Assembly: GCF_030524025.1 (NCBI RefSeq)
Contig: NZ_JAUNHI010000023.1
Span: 1 to 35,548, forward strand
DNA length: 35,548 bases
DNA from: Actinomyces sp.
Lineage (GTDB): Bacteria > Actinomycetota > Actinomycetes > Actinomycetales > Actinomycetaceae
Reading direction: 5' to 3'
The notes under the pieces were generated by a model. It did not search any database and was not told the DNA's origin. It was given only the letters and a program-made list of their open reading frames with translations. Shown one piece after another: positions 1 through 8,058 of the stretch (position 1 is the stretch's first letter; every line of letters starts with the position of its first letter). The translations under genes were made by a program, and so were the position numbers.

Positions 1-5
1 CACCC

Positions 6-49
6 CGAGATCGGGACATATGACACCTCGAGATCGGGACATATGGCAC
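6..49. repeat. two-copy tandem direct repeat, 23-bp period
   Basis: A 21-bp unit (core GAGATCGGGACATATG followed by nCAC) occurs at 6-26 and again at 29-49, with one internal difference (A versus G at unit position 18). The array may continue upstream of the window edge. It lies about 70 bp before the -10 box of trmI, so it could be an operator pair or the end of a dispersed repeat. I see no other copy in this window, and its function is unknown. Confidence 0.75.
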
Positions 50-117
50 ACGCTTGACGACCATGCCGGGACCCGATCGACCGGCGGACGGCCGGGCCTG
101 GGGCCCGAGACGGTCAC

Positions 118-123
118 TAGACT
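118..123 (+). promoter_or_regulatory. -10 element TAGACT for trmI
   Basis: The hexamer TAGACT fits the actinobacterial TAnnnT -10 consensus. It ends 5 nt before a GTG (129) and 8 nt before an ATG (132), so transcription would begin at or next to the start codon and give a leaderless mRNA. No good -35 is visible. Confidence 0.55.
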
Positions 124-131
124 CGCCGGTG

Positions 132-1343
132 ATGACTGAGCAGCACACGAGCCCGCCACAGGCCCAGGACGCGACCGCCGTCGCCGACTCCCGGCAGACC
201 GCGGCCGTCCTCCCACCGCGCACGGCGACCCAGGAGGTCCTGGGCCAGGCGGGTCGGCGCGGTCCCTTCCGGTATGGCGAGCGCGTCCAGGTCACCGATG
301 TCAAGGGCGCCAAGAACACCTTCCAACTCGATCCCGGCGGCTACTTCCAGTCGGTGCGCGGCTCCTTCCGCCACCGCGACGTCGTCGGCCTGGAGGAGGG
401 CACGGTGCTCACCACGGAGTCGGGCCATGAGCTGCTCCTCCTGCGGCCCCTGCTGGCCGACTACGTCCTGTCAATGCCGCGTGGCGCCCAAGTGGTCTAC
501 GCCAAGGACTCCGGCCAGATCATCGCGATGGGCGACATTTTCCCCGGTGCCCGCGTCGTCGAGGCCGGCGTGGGCTCAGGAGCCCTGACGATGAACCTAC
601 TCAGCGCGGTCGGCGAGAGCGGGCGCCTGCTGAGCATCGAGCGACGTGCGGACTTCGCCCAGATCGCCGCCTCCAACGTCGACTCCTGGTTCGGGCGCCA
701 CCATCCCGCCTGGGAGCTGCGCACCGGCGACTTCGCCGAGGTCACGGCCCACCATGTCGCCCAGGGGAGTATCGACCGCATCGTGCTCGACATGCTCGCC
801 CCCTGGGAGAACATCGCCGAGTCCGCCCGCGTGCTCGTGCCCGGCGGCCTCCTCCTGGCCTACGTGGCCACCACCACCCAGCTGTCGCGCACGGTCGAGG
901 CCCTGCGCCACAGCCGCCTGTTCACCGAGCCCGAGTCCTGGGAGTCGATGGTGCGTACCTGGAACGTCGACGGGCTGTCGGTGCGTCCCGACCACCGCAT
1001 GGTCGCCCACACCGGCTTCCTGCTCACCGCACGGCGCCTGGCCGCCGGGTCGCTGCCCCTGACCCGCAAACGCCCGCCCGCCCGGGGCGCCTACGACGAC
1101 GCCGGCTACTGGCTGCCCGAGGACGTGCGCGAGCGCACCAGCACCGACCGCAAGGTCCGCCGGGTCCTGCGCGACTGCCTGGCCAAGCAGCCGCAGGACC
1201 GCACCCCGGTGCTGCCGGGGACACCACTGGGCCAGGACGGGGGCTCCGACAAGGCCCGACGCCGACCGGGGACGGAGGCGACTGACCTGACTGATATGAC
1301 CGACGTGACTGACGGGAATGACTCCTATGACGGGACTGCCTGA
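132..1343 (+). CDS. trmI: tRNA (adenine-58-N1)-methyltransferase TrmI
   Basis: SAM-dependent enzyme that methylates N1 of A58 in the tRNA T loop. The 403-residue product has an N-terminal beta domain (GPFRYGERVQV region) and a Rossmann methyltransferase fold. The SAM-binding glycine motif VVEAGVGSG lies at residues 142-150, followed by an acidic strand-2 end (SIERR) and the catalytic-loop motif LDMLAPW. The frame is open from 54, but ATG 132 (or GTG 129) is preferred because the TAGACT -10 box sits just upstream and homologous sequence starts only after it. The C-terminal tail is an acidic Thr/Asp repeat with lower GC3 that is not part of the family fold. It is first in a run with arc, dop, pup and pafA, the usual actinobacterial order. 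Confidence 0.93.
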   Translation: MTEQHTSPPQAQDATAVADSRQTAAVLPPRTATQEVLGQAGRRGPFRYGERVQVTDVKGAKNTFQLDPGGYFQSVRGSFRHRDVVGLEEGTVLTTESGHELLLLRPLLADYVLSMPRGAQVVYAKDSGQIIAMGDIFPGARVVEAGVGSGALTMNLLSAVGESGRLLSIERRADFAQIAASNVDSWFGRHHPAWELRTGDFAEVTAHHVAQGSIDRIVLDMLAPWENIAESARVLVPGGLLLAYVATTTQLSRTVEALRHSRLFTEPESWESMVRTWNVDGLSVRPDHRMVAHTGFLLTARRLAAGSLPLTRKRPPARGAYDDAGYWLPEDVRERTSTDRKVRRVLRDCLAKQPQDRTPVLPGTPLGQDGGSDKARRRPGTEATDLTDMTDVTDGNDSYDGTA

Positions 1344-3087
1344 CTCCGCGGCGCCCTCGGCGCCGTCCATCCCCCCGACGCGGCAGGGCGCGGCCCCCCA
1401 GGAGCTGGGCATGCCCGCCAAGGACTTCACGAGTCACCAGCTGCGCGAGGCCCGCTCTGAGGCGGTGAGCCTGGCCGCCAAGAATGAGCGCCTCGTCACC
1501 GCCCTGGGGGCGGCTCGCGAGCGCATCGCCGAGCTTGGCACCCAGCTCGACGCCGTGACCCTGCCGCCGGTCACCCTGGCCGTGCTCACCGGCCCGGCTG
1601 AGTCTCGCCAAGCGCCCAGGGCCGAGGACGACAACGAGGACGACAACGATGGCGCCGACGCCGAGACCGGCGCGGGTGGAGGGTGGCCGGTCGAGGTGCC
1701 GGTGGCGCTGGGCGGGCGCCCCATGCGCCTGGGTGTCCACCCCGGCCTCGACTCCGCCGAGCTGCGTGCCGGCAGGCTCGCGGCGGTCAACGACCAGATG
1801 CTCGTCGTCGACGTCCTGCCCGCGCCCGACACGGGGGAGGCGGTCGTCCTCGACGAGGTCCTCGACGAGCGCCGCGCGCTGGCGACCACCGGGGGAGGGG
1901 CCACCCGCGTGCTGGTCCTGGGCGGGGACCTCGACCATGACGCCCTGCGCCCCGGCGACACCCTGGCCGCCGACCTGCGAGCGGGCACGGCCACCGCGGT
2001 CATCGAGCGCACGAGCGTCGCCCAGCTCGTCGTCGCCGAGACCCCGGACGTCTCCTGGTCCGACATCGGTGGGCTGGCGCCGCAGATCGAGCAGATCCGC
2101 GACGCTCTCGAGCTGCCCTTCACCCACCCCGAGCTCTACCGCCGCTACGGGCTGCGGGCGCCCAAGGGACTGCTCCTGTACGGGCCGCCGGGCTGCGGCA
2201 AGACGCTCATCGCCAAGGCGGTGGCCACCTCCCTGGCGGGCTCGGCGCCGGGATCCGGACGGGGGGCGGCTTTCCTCAACATCAAGGGGCCCGAGCTGCT
2301 CTCGAAGTTCGTCGGCGAGACCGAGCGGCAGATCCGCGCCATCTTCGAGCAGGCCCGGAAAGTGGCCGCAGAGGACCGGCCTGTCGTCGTGTTCTTCGAT
2401 GAGATGGAGGCGTTGTTCCGCACCCGGGGAACCGGGGTGTCCAGCGACGTTGAGACGATGATCGTCCCCCAGGTCCTGGCCGAGATCGACGGCGTGGAGT
2501 CGCTGAGCAACGTTGTGGTCATCGGTGCCTCCAACCGGGAGGACATGATCGACCCGGCGGTTCTGCGCCCGGGCCGCCTCGACGTCAAGATCCGTGTCGG
2601 GCGCCCCGACGCCGCCGGTGCCCTCGACGTCCTGTCCCGGCACCTGACCCCCGCCCTGCCCCTGGACCCCGGGGAGCTCGCCGGGCACGGAGGGGACCGC
2701 GAGGCTACCGTGCAGGCCATGGGCCAGGCGGTTGTCGCGGCGCTCTACGCGCGCACGCCCTCGACCGCGGTCCTCGAGGTCACCGACACCTCAGGGGCGA
2801 CCGAGGTCCTGCATGTGGCGGACCTCGTCTCAGGGGCCATGCTCGCCGCCGTGGTCGCGCGGGCCAAGACCCAGGCGATCAAGGACGAGCTGGCCGGAGG
2901 CACCGGGGGGCTGTCGACGGCGGGGCTCCTACAGGCGGCCGCGGCCGAGGCACGCCAGAACGAGGAGATCACCGGTGCCACCAGCCCGGAGGGATGGGCC
3001 CGTCTGGTGGGCGGGCGCTCCATCCAGGTCGCCTCGGTCCGGCTGCTGGGCGGCGGGCCGCCGCCCGAGGCGGGGGAGCGGGGATGA
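1318..3087 (+). CDS. arc: proteasome-type AAA ATPase ARC/Mpa, lacking the C-terminal proteasome-docking motif
   Basis: Hexameric ring ATPase that recognises pupylated proteins through an N-terminal coiled coil and unfolds them. Seen here: a coiled-coil stretch (about residues 32-80, DFTSHQLREARSEAV onward), OB-type domains, and an AAA module with Walker A GPPGCGKT (289-296), Walker B VVFFDE ending at D361-E362, and RPGRLD for the arginine-finger region. Family members that feed a 20S proteasome end in a Gln-Tyr-Leu type tail. This one ends PPPEAGERG, so docking is unlikely. The start is uncertain. ATG 1318 and 1327 overlap the trmI end, while ATG 1411 has the best Shine-Dalgarno (AGGAG, 6-nt spacing) and begins at the coiled coil. 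The longest form is given. Its stop overlaps the dop start by 4 nt. Confidence 0.93.
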   Translation: MTPMTGLPDSAAPSAPSIPPTRQGAAPQELGMPAKDFTSHQLREARSEAVSLAAKNERLVTALGAARERIAELGTQLDAVTLPPVTLAVLTGPAESRQAPRAEDDNEDDNDGADAETGAGGGWPVEVPVALGGRPMRLGVHPGLDSAELRAGRLAAVNDQMLVVDVLPAPDTGEAVVLDEVLDERRALATTGGGATRVLVLGGDLDHDALRPGDTLAADLRAGTATAVIERTSVAQLVVAETPDVSWSDIGGLAPQIEQIRDALELPFTHPELYRRYGLRAPKGLLLYGPPGCGKTLIAKAVATSLAGSAPGSGRGAAFLNIKGPELLSKFVGETERQIRAIFEQARKVAAEDRPVVVFFDEMEALFRTRGTGVSSDVETMIVPQVLAEIDGVESLSNVVVIGASNREDMIDPAVLRPGRLDVKIRVGRPDAAGALDVLSRHLTPALPLDPGELAGHGGDREATVQAMGQAVVAALYARTPSTAVLEVTDTSGATEVLHVADLVSGAMLAAVVARAKTQAIKDELAGGTGGLSTAGLLQAAAAEARQNEEITGATSPEGWARLVGGRSIQVASVRLLGGGPPPEAGERG

Positions 3088-4820
3088 GCGCCGTCGGAAC
3101 CATGGACTTCCTGGGCCCGGTCTCCAGGCCGGTGGGGCTGGAGACTGAGTACGGCGTTGTCGAGCCCGGCAACCCCCGGGCCAACCCGGTCGTCCTGGCC
3201 ACCAGGGTCGTGGAGGCCTATGGCGCACTGTCCCGGCCGGGCCTGGAGGGCCCGCCCGTCGCCTGGGACTACGAGGCCGAGGACCCGCTGGCGGACCTGC
3301 GGGGCGGGCGGATGGATCGCTCTGCGGCCCACCCCAGCCAGCTGACAGACGACCCTGCGCGCCTGGCGCCCCCGGCCCCGGAGGGCTCCGGCTCCCCGGC
3401 CTGGGGCAGCCGGCCGCGCCCCTCGGCGGCCGAGGCACCGCTTCCGCGGGCCACGACGGCGGTGCTGACCAACGGCGCCCGGCTCTACGTCGACCACGCC
3501 CACCCCGAGTACTCCTCCCCGGAGGTCCTGACCCCGCGCGAGGCACTCGTGTGGGACCGGGCCGGGGAGGAAATCGCCCGGCAGGCCATGAGCGCTCTGG
3601 ACGCCGCGCCCGCCCGCGAGCCTTCCGCGGCTTTCGGCGGCGCGACTGGCGGCGGGGTCGTGCTCTACAAGAACAACGTCGACGGCAAGGGGGCGACCTA
3701 CGGCTCCCACGAGAACTACCTCGTGCGCCGCGACCTGCCCTTCCACGTCCTGGCCACCGCCCTCATCCCCTTCCTCGTGACCCGCCCGGTCATCGCCGGC
3801 GCGGGCCGGGTGGGCATCGGCCAGCGCAGCGAGGCGCCGGGGTTCCAGATCAGCCAGCGGGCCGACTACGTCGAGACCGAGATCGGCCTGCAGACCACCT
3901 TCAACCGGCCGATCGTCAACACCCGCGACGAGCCCCACGCCCAGGCCGAGCTCTTCCGCCGCCTGCACATCATCAATGGGGACGCCAACCGGTTCGACGT
4001 CCCCATCTACCTCAAGGTTGCCACCACCGACCTGGTCCTGTGGTACCTCGAGCGGGCGCACGACCGCGGCGAGGCGATGGCGGGGCTCGAGCGCCTGCGC
4101 CTGACGCGCGATCCGGTCGAGGAGCACTGGGGACTGAGCCACGACACGACACTGAGGCACGCCCTGGCCACGGCCACGGGCCCGATGACCGCCCTGGAGA
4201 TTCAGCGGGCCCATCTCGAGGCGGTCCGCGCCGCCATCACCGAGGACTTCGGGGGGACCGGCGCGCAGCAGGCCGGGCGGGACACCGCCGAGGCCCTCCA
4301 TCTGTGGGAGGAGGCGCTGTCGCGCCTCGAGGCCTACGCCCGGGCCCTGGACGGGCCGCGGGAGGGGTGGGCGGCATCTCGGGCCGCCGAGATGATCGAG
4401 TGGATCGCCAAGCTGCAGCTGTGCCGGGGCCTGCGGGAGCGCACCGGGGCGCCGTGGGACGATCCGCGGCTGGCGGCTCTGGACATCCAGTGGGCCGACC
4501 TGCGCACGGGACGCTCGGTGGCCGACAAGCTGATCGGTGCCGGGCTGACCCGACGGCTGTGCACGGATGAGGAGGTCGCCTCGGCTGCTGTGACGGCGCC
4601 CCGCGGCACCCGCGCCGCGGCACGTGGGCGTGCTGTCGCCGAGTTCGGCGAGGTCGTCGCCGCATCATGGACGAGCCTGGTCGTGGACGTTCCGGGCGGG
4701 CCCGACCTGCTGCGCCTCGAGCTTCCCGGCGAGGTCGTCCTCGATGAGGAGGGGGTCGAGGGGGTCCTGGCCGACATCCGGCGGGCGCTTGGGCGCAGGG
4801 GCTCCGGTGGGGGACACTGA
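3084..4820 (+). CDS. dop: Pup deamidase/depupylase Dop
   Basis: Glutamine-synthetase-fold enzyme that deamidates the C-terminal Gln of Pup to Glu and also removes Pup from substrates. The start ATG overlaps the arc stop (ATGA). The N-terminal metal/ATP motif GLETEYG is present, as are ARLYVDHAHPEYS with the catalytic Asp at about residue 137, YKNNVDGKG, GSHENY, and INTRDEPHA. At 578 residues it is longer than the roughly 500 usual for the family. Much of the extra length is a Pro/Ala/Gly-rich expansion of the Dop loop (about residues 80-124), between DYEAEDPL and AVLTNGARLY. Dop and PafA are paralogues. This one is assigned as Dop by the YVDHAHPEYS form and by its position before pup, whose product still carries a C-terminal Gln. 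Confidence 0.93.
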   Translation: MSAVGTMDFLGPVSRPVGLETEYGVVEPGNPRANPVVLATRVVEAYGALSRPGLEGPPVAWDYEAEDPLADLRGGRMDRSAAHPSQLTDDPARLAPPAPEGSGSPAWGSRPRPSAAEAPLPRATTAVLTNGARLYVDHAHPEYSSPEVLTPREALVWDRAGEEIARQAMSALDAAPAREPSAAFGGATGGGVVLYKNNVDGKGATYGSHENYLVRRDLPFHVLATALIPFLVTRPVIAGAGRVGIGQRSEAPGFQISQRADYVETEIGLQTTFNRPIVNTRDEPHAQAELFRRLHIINGDANRFDVPIYLKVATTDLVLWYLERAHDRGEAMAGLERLRLTRDPVEEHWGLSHDTTLRHALATATGPMTALEIQRAHLEAVRAAITEDFGGTGAQQAGRDTAEALHLWEEALSRLEAYARALDGPREGWAASRAAEMIEWIAKLQLCRGLRERTGAPWDDPRLAALDIQWADLRTGRSVADKLIGAGLTRRLCTDEEVASAAVTAPRGTRAAARGRAVAEFGEVVAASWTSLVVDVPGGPDLLRLELPGEVVLDEEGVEGVLADIRRALGRRGSGGGH

Positions 4821-4867
4821 GCCCGTCCCCGTGCGCCAGGCGCACTCATCCCAGCAGGAGGCACGCT

Positions 4868-5050
4868 ATGACCCAGCACGAGCAGATCCGGCCCACCGCC
4901 GGCCTGGGGGAGGATGCCCCGGCAGGGACGGGCGGCTCCGGCCAGGCCAGGGTGGTGGGCGTCGACGATATCCTCGACGAGATCGACACCGTCCTGGAGA
5001 CCAATGCGGCGGCCTTCGTCGAGGGCTTCGTCCAGAAGGGCGGGCAGTGA
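4868..5050 (+). CDS. pup: prokaryotic ubiquitin-like protein Pup
   Basis: Small, largely disordered tag that PafA couples to lysines of target proteins. The 60-residue product ends in Gly-Gly-Gln, so it must first be deamidated by Dop. The conserved C-terminal half is clear: a helix-forming segment VDDILDEIDTVLETNA, then FVEGFVQKGGQ, which binds the Arc coiled coil and the ligase. The N-terminal part is variable. A good Shine-Dalgarno (AGGAGG, 4857-4862) precedes ATG 4868. The stop codon overlaps the GTG start of pafA by 4 nt. In proteasome-bearing actinobacteria prcB and prcA sit at this junction, and here they are absent. Confidence 0.97.
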   Translation: MTQHEQIRPTAGLGEDAPAGTGGSGQARVVGVDDILDEIDTVLETNAAAFVEGFVQKGGQ

Positions 5051-6513
5051 GCACCTCGGACCCCGGCCGGGAGGCGGGCGTGACGGGTGGGCCGGCCCCC
5101 GGGCGCCGGCCCGCGGCCCGACGCGTCGTGGGCCTGGAGACCGAGTACGGCATCACCTGCGCCTCGACCACCGGCGGCCCGCCCCCGATGGACGCCGACA
5201 GCGCCGCCCACGAGCTGTTCGACCCGGTGGTCCAGCGCCACCGCGCCTCCAACGTCTTCACCCGCTCCGGTGCCCGCCTCTACCTCGACGTCGGCTCCCA
5301 CCCCGAGTACGCGACGGCCGAGTGCGACCGGCTGACCGACCTGCTGGCCCAGGACCGTGCCGGCGAGCTGGTCATGGCCGACCTGGCGGCCCGGGCCAAC
5401 GCCCGCCTGGAGGACCGGGAGGTCCCCGGCCGCATCCACCTGCTCAAGAACAACCTCGACGCCCGGGGCCAGGGCTTCGGCTGCCATGAGAACTACCTCG
5501 TGCGCCGTCGCGCCGAGTTCTGGAACGACGCCCGCACCCTCGTGCCCCACCTCGTCACCCGTCAGATCCTCGTCGGCGCGGGGCACCTCCTGGCCGGGCC
5601 CCGGGGGACGCGCTACGTCTTCTCTCAGCGGGCCGACCAGATGGAGGACGCGGTCTCCGCGGCCACGACCCGGGCGCGTCCCCTCATCAACACCCGCGAC
5701 GAGCCGCATGCGGACGCCGAGCGCTACATGCGGCTGCACGTCATCGTCGGCGACTCCAACATCGCCCAGGGATCGACCCTGCTCAAGGTCGGCGCCATGG
5801 ACCTGGTCCTCGACCTGCTCGAGCACGGCGGTGACCTGACCGACCTCGAGCTGGCGCAGCCCATGCGCGCCATCCGGGACACCTGTCACGATCTGTCGGG
5901 CTCGGCCGCCCTGGAGCTGGCGAGCGGCCGCACGATCACGCCGGTCGACCTCCAGGGCGAGCTGCTGGACCGGGTGGCCGACCACTGCCGGGCCGAGCTC
6001 GATCTCGATCCGCTGCGCGCCGGTGCCCTCGACCTGTGGGAGCGGGGCCTGGAGGCGGTGCGCTCGGGGGACCACACGCCGGTGGAGACCGACCTGGACT
6101 GGGCGGTCAAGCACCGGCTGCTCCTGCGCTACGCCGAGCGTGCGGGCACCGACCTGGACGACCCCCGGGTCCGGCGCCTGGCACTGGCCTACCACGACGT
6201 CGGCCCCGATGGCCTGAGGCCCGCGCTGGAGGAGGCGGGCCTGCTCAGGCGCGTTGTTGACGAGGAGACCTGTCGCCGGGCGGTGGACACGGCGCCGTCG
6301 ACCACCCGGGCCCGCCTGCGCGGCATGGCGGTGTCTCGGGCGCAGGACCTGCGCCGCGACCTCAGTGTCGACTGGGTCATGCTCCGGCTCGACGACGGCA
6401 GCGTTCCCCCGGTGTCCCTGCGCGATCCTTTCGCCGCCCAGGACGATCGTGTCGACGCCCTGCTGGCCGCGATGGACCGTCAGGCGACCGGCCAGCCGCC
6501 GCCGTGCGCCTGA
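5047..6513 (+). CDS. pafA: Pup-protein ligase PafA
   Basis: ATP-dependent ligase that forms the isopeptide bond between the C-terminal Glu of deamidated Pup and substrate lysines. The 488-residue product has the glutamine-synthetase/carboxylate-amine fold shared with Dop: RVVGLETEYG near the N-terminus, ARLYLDVGSHPEYA with the catalytic Asp at about residue 81, LLKNNLDARG, GCHENYL, INTRDEPHADAERY, and a C-terminal small domain (RAQDLRRDLSVDWV). It lacks the Dop loop, which separates it from Dop. The start is GTG 5047, coupled to the pup stop by a 4-nt overlap. The frame is open further upstream but without homology. Codon use matches the neighbours. Confidence 0.95.
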   Translation: MSTSDPGREAGVTGGPAPGRRPAARRVVGLETEYGITCASTTGGPPPMDADSAAHELFDPVVQRHRASNVFTRSGARLYLDVGSHPEYATAECDRLTDLLAQDRAGELVMADLAARANARLEDREVPGRIHLLKNNLDARGQGFGCHENYLVRRRAEFWNDARTLVPHLVTRQILVGAGHLLAGPRGTRYVFSQRADQMEDAVSAATTRARPLINTRDEPHADAERYMRLHVIVGDSNIAQGSTLLKVGAMDLVLDLLEHGGDLTDLELAQPMRAIRDTCHDLSGSAALELASGRTITPVDLQGELLDRVADHCRAELDLDPLRAGALDLWERGLEAVRSGDHTPVETDLDWAVKHRLLLRYAERAGTDLDDPRVRRLALAYHDVGPDGLRPALEEAGLLRRVVDEETCRRAVDTAPSTTRARLRGMAVSRAQDLRRDLSVDWVMLRLDDGSVPPVSLRDPFAAQDDRVDALLAAMDRQATGQPPPCA

Positions 6514-6524
6514 CTCGGTTCTGG

Positions 6525-6530
6525 CATACT
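6525..6530 (+). promoter_or_regulatory. possible -10 element CATACT for the FKBP-like gene
   Basis: In the 30-bp gap after pafA the hexamer CATACT (A at position 2, T at position 6) ends 13 nt before the ATG at 6544. It could give a transcript with a very short leader, in addition to read-through from pafA. No Shine-Dalgarno is obvious before this ATG. Confidence 0.3.
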
Positions 6531-6543
6531 CACGGGATCTCCT

Positions 6544-8058
6544 ATGACTACCCCCGACGACACGACCGACCTGCCGCTCGGCGGCGCTGACGGCAAGCCC
6601 CTCACGCGCCGCCAGATGAGGGAGCGCGAGCGCGCCCGGGAGGCGGCCGCCAGGGCCGCTGAGGCAGCGAGGGCCGCATCCGTGGCAACCCCTGCCGGCG
6701 AGCCTCGTGCCGCCGCCGTCGGGCGTCAGGCCCACGCCGTTCCGCCCGTTCCCACGGCCGCCACCCCTGAGGCCGCCCCCCGCGTCCCCCCGTTCCCGCC
6801 GCCCGGCCGGAACACACCTCCGGTGCTCACGCCGGCCCCCGCGCCCTCGGCCCTGCGCCGGGCGGCGGCCGGGGGCGTGAGCCGGGAGTCCAGGCGGACG
6901 GTGTCGCCTGTGCCGGTGGCGTCGGCAGGGTCGGCCGATGAGGCAGTGGGTGCCGCTTCCCCCGATGAGCCGGAGGACAGCGCGCAGGACCGGGACAAGG
7001 AGCCGGGGACCTCCACCGGCGCCCAGCGCGCCATCGGGGCGACCCTGGGCCGGCCTCGTCCGCGCGGGCGCGTCGCCCTGGTCCTGGCGGTTGTCGCCGC
7101 CCTGGCCATCGTCCTCGTGCCCGTGACGGTCTCCCGGTTCGCCGGGGGGACCGACGCCACGACCACCACGGCGAGCCAGGGCGCACCGGTGCCGGGAGAC
7201 GCCCCTCTCGACCAGGTCATGGAGGTTGCCGGGCGCGTGGGCAGTGTCCCGGTCGTCTCCCTGTCCGGGCCGTTGACGGCCGTCGAGGCCGTCCGCACCG
7301 ACGAGGTCGTCGTCGGGCAGGGCAGGGCGCTGGCCGCCGGTGAGGCCGTCCTGCTCAGCGTGTCGACCTTCTCGGGGACCGACGGGACGAACACGACGGG
7401 GACGACCGCGGGCAACCGGATCTACCGGGGGGTGCTCGACACCTCGACGCTCGGCCAGGCCCTGGCCGAAGCGGTCACGGGCGTCACGGAGGGGTCGCGC
7501 ATTGTGCTGCGCGCGCCCATCACCGATGCCGCGGGCGCGGTGTCCACGGAGATCACGGTGGTCGACATCCTGCCGACCACCGCCACCGGCGAGGAGCTGA
7601 GCCCTCCGGCCGGCACACCCGCCGTCACCGTCGCGGCCGACTCCACGGTGACGCTGTCGGTCCAGGGGCTGCCCGCCCCCACCCGCTCGGCCTCGGCGCT
7701 GCTCGTGCGCGGACAGGGCCAGCAGGTCGAGAGCGACGACGTCGTCATCGCCCGCTACGCGACGGTGGGCTGGGCCGATGGGGCCATGCGCAACAACACC
7801 TACGGGGTGACGACCGTCCCCAGCCTCATCGACATGACCGACACCCTGTCGGGCATCAGCCGGCACCTGGTCGATGTGACGGTCGGCTCCCGGATCGTCC
7901 TGTCCCTGCCGGCCGACCAGGCCACGGGTGACGGAGCGGTGGCCGTCGTCATCGACGTCCTGGCCATCGCCGACGACGAGGCGCTGGCGCAGGCCTCAGC
8001 CTCCCCCGAGGCCACCGAGGACGGGGTGGTTTACGTCACTCCGTCGGCCGCGCCCTGA
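6544..8058 (+). CDS. membrane-anchored protein with two degenerate FKBP-like domains
   Basis: The 504-residue product starts with about 165 disordered Ala/Pro/Arg-rich residues. A single transmembrane helix (about 176-197, VALVLAVVAALAIVLVPVTV) follows a basic stretch, so the C-terminal part is predicted outside the cell. Two repeats follow, about 215-345 and 360-490. Each carries remnants of the FKBP pattern: a DG turn, a GSRIVL strand, and a closing VVIDVL or ITVVDIL strand. The family's usual aromatic active-site residues (Tyr, Phe-Asp, Trp) are mostly missing, so prolyl isomerase activity is doubtful. FKBP-type isomerases often follow pafA in actinobacteria, which supports the assignment. 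It could be a chaperone-like or binding protein. Its stop lies inside the 3' end of the convergent gene. Confidence 0.6.
   Translation: MTTPDDTTDLPLGGADGKPLTRRQMRERERAREAAARAAEAARAASVATPAGEPRAAAVGRQAHAVPPVPTAATPEAAPRVPPFPPPGRNTPPVLTPAPAPSALRRAAAGGVSRESRRTVSPVPVASAGSADEAVGAASPDEPEDSAQDRDKEPGTSTGAQRAIGATLGRPRPRGRVALVLAVVAALAIVLVPVTVSRFAGGTDATTTTASQGAPVPGDAPLDQVMEVAGRVGSVPVVSLSGPLTAVEAVRTDEVVVGQGRALAAGEAVLLSVSTFSGTDGTNTTGTTAGNRIYRGVLDTSTLGQALAEAVTGVTEGSRIVLRAPITDAAGAVSTEITVVDILPTTATGEELSPPAGTPAVTVAADSTVTLSVQGLPAPTRSASALLVRGQGQQVESDDVVIARYATVGWADGAMRNNTYGVTTVPSLIDMTDTLSGISRHLVDVTVGSRIVLSLPADQATGDGAVAVVIDVLAIADDEALAQASASPEATEDGVVYVTPSAAP

Noticed and set aside
54-131. N-terminal extension of TrmI from ATG 54
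   Set aside because: It lies upstream of the TAGACT -10 box and codes for a sequence not expected in the family.
4846-7866. 1006-residue minus-strand open frame
   Set aside because: Antisense shadow of pup, pafA and the FKBP-like gene in a high-GC region; the translation is Gly/Arg/His-rich without family motifs.
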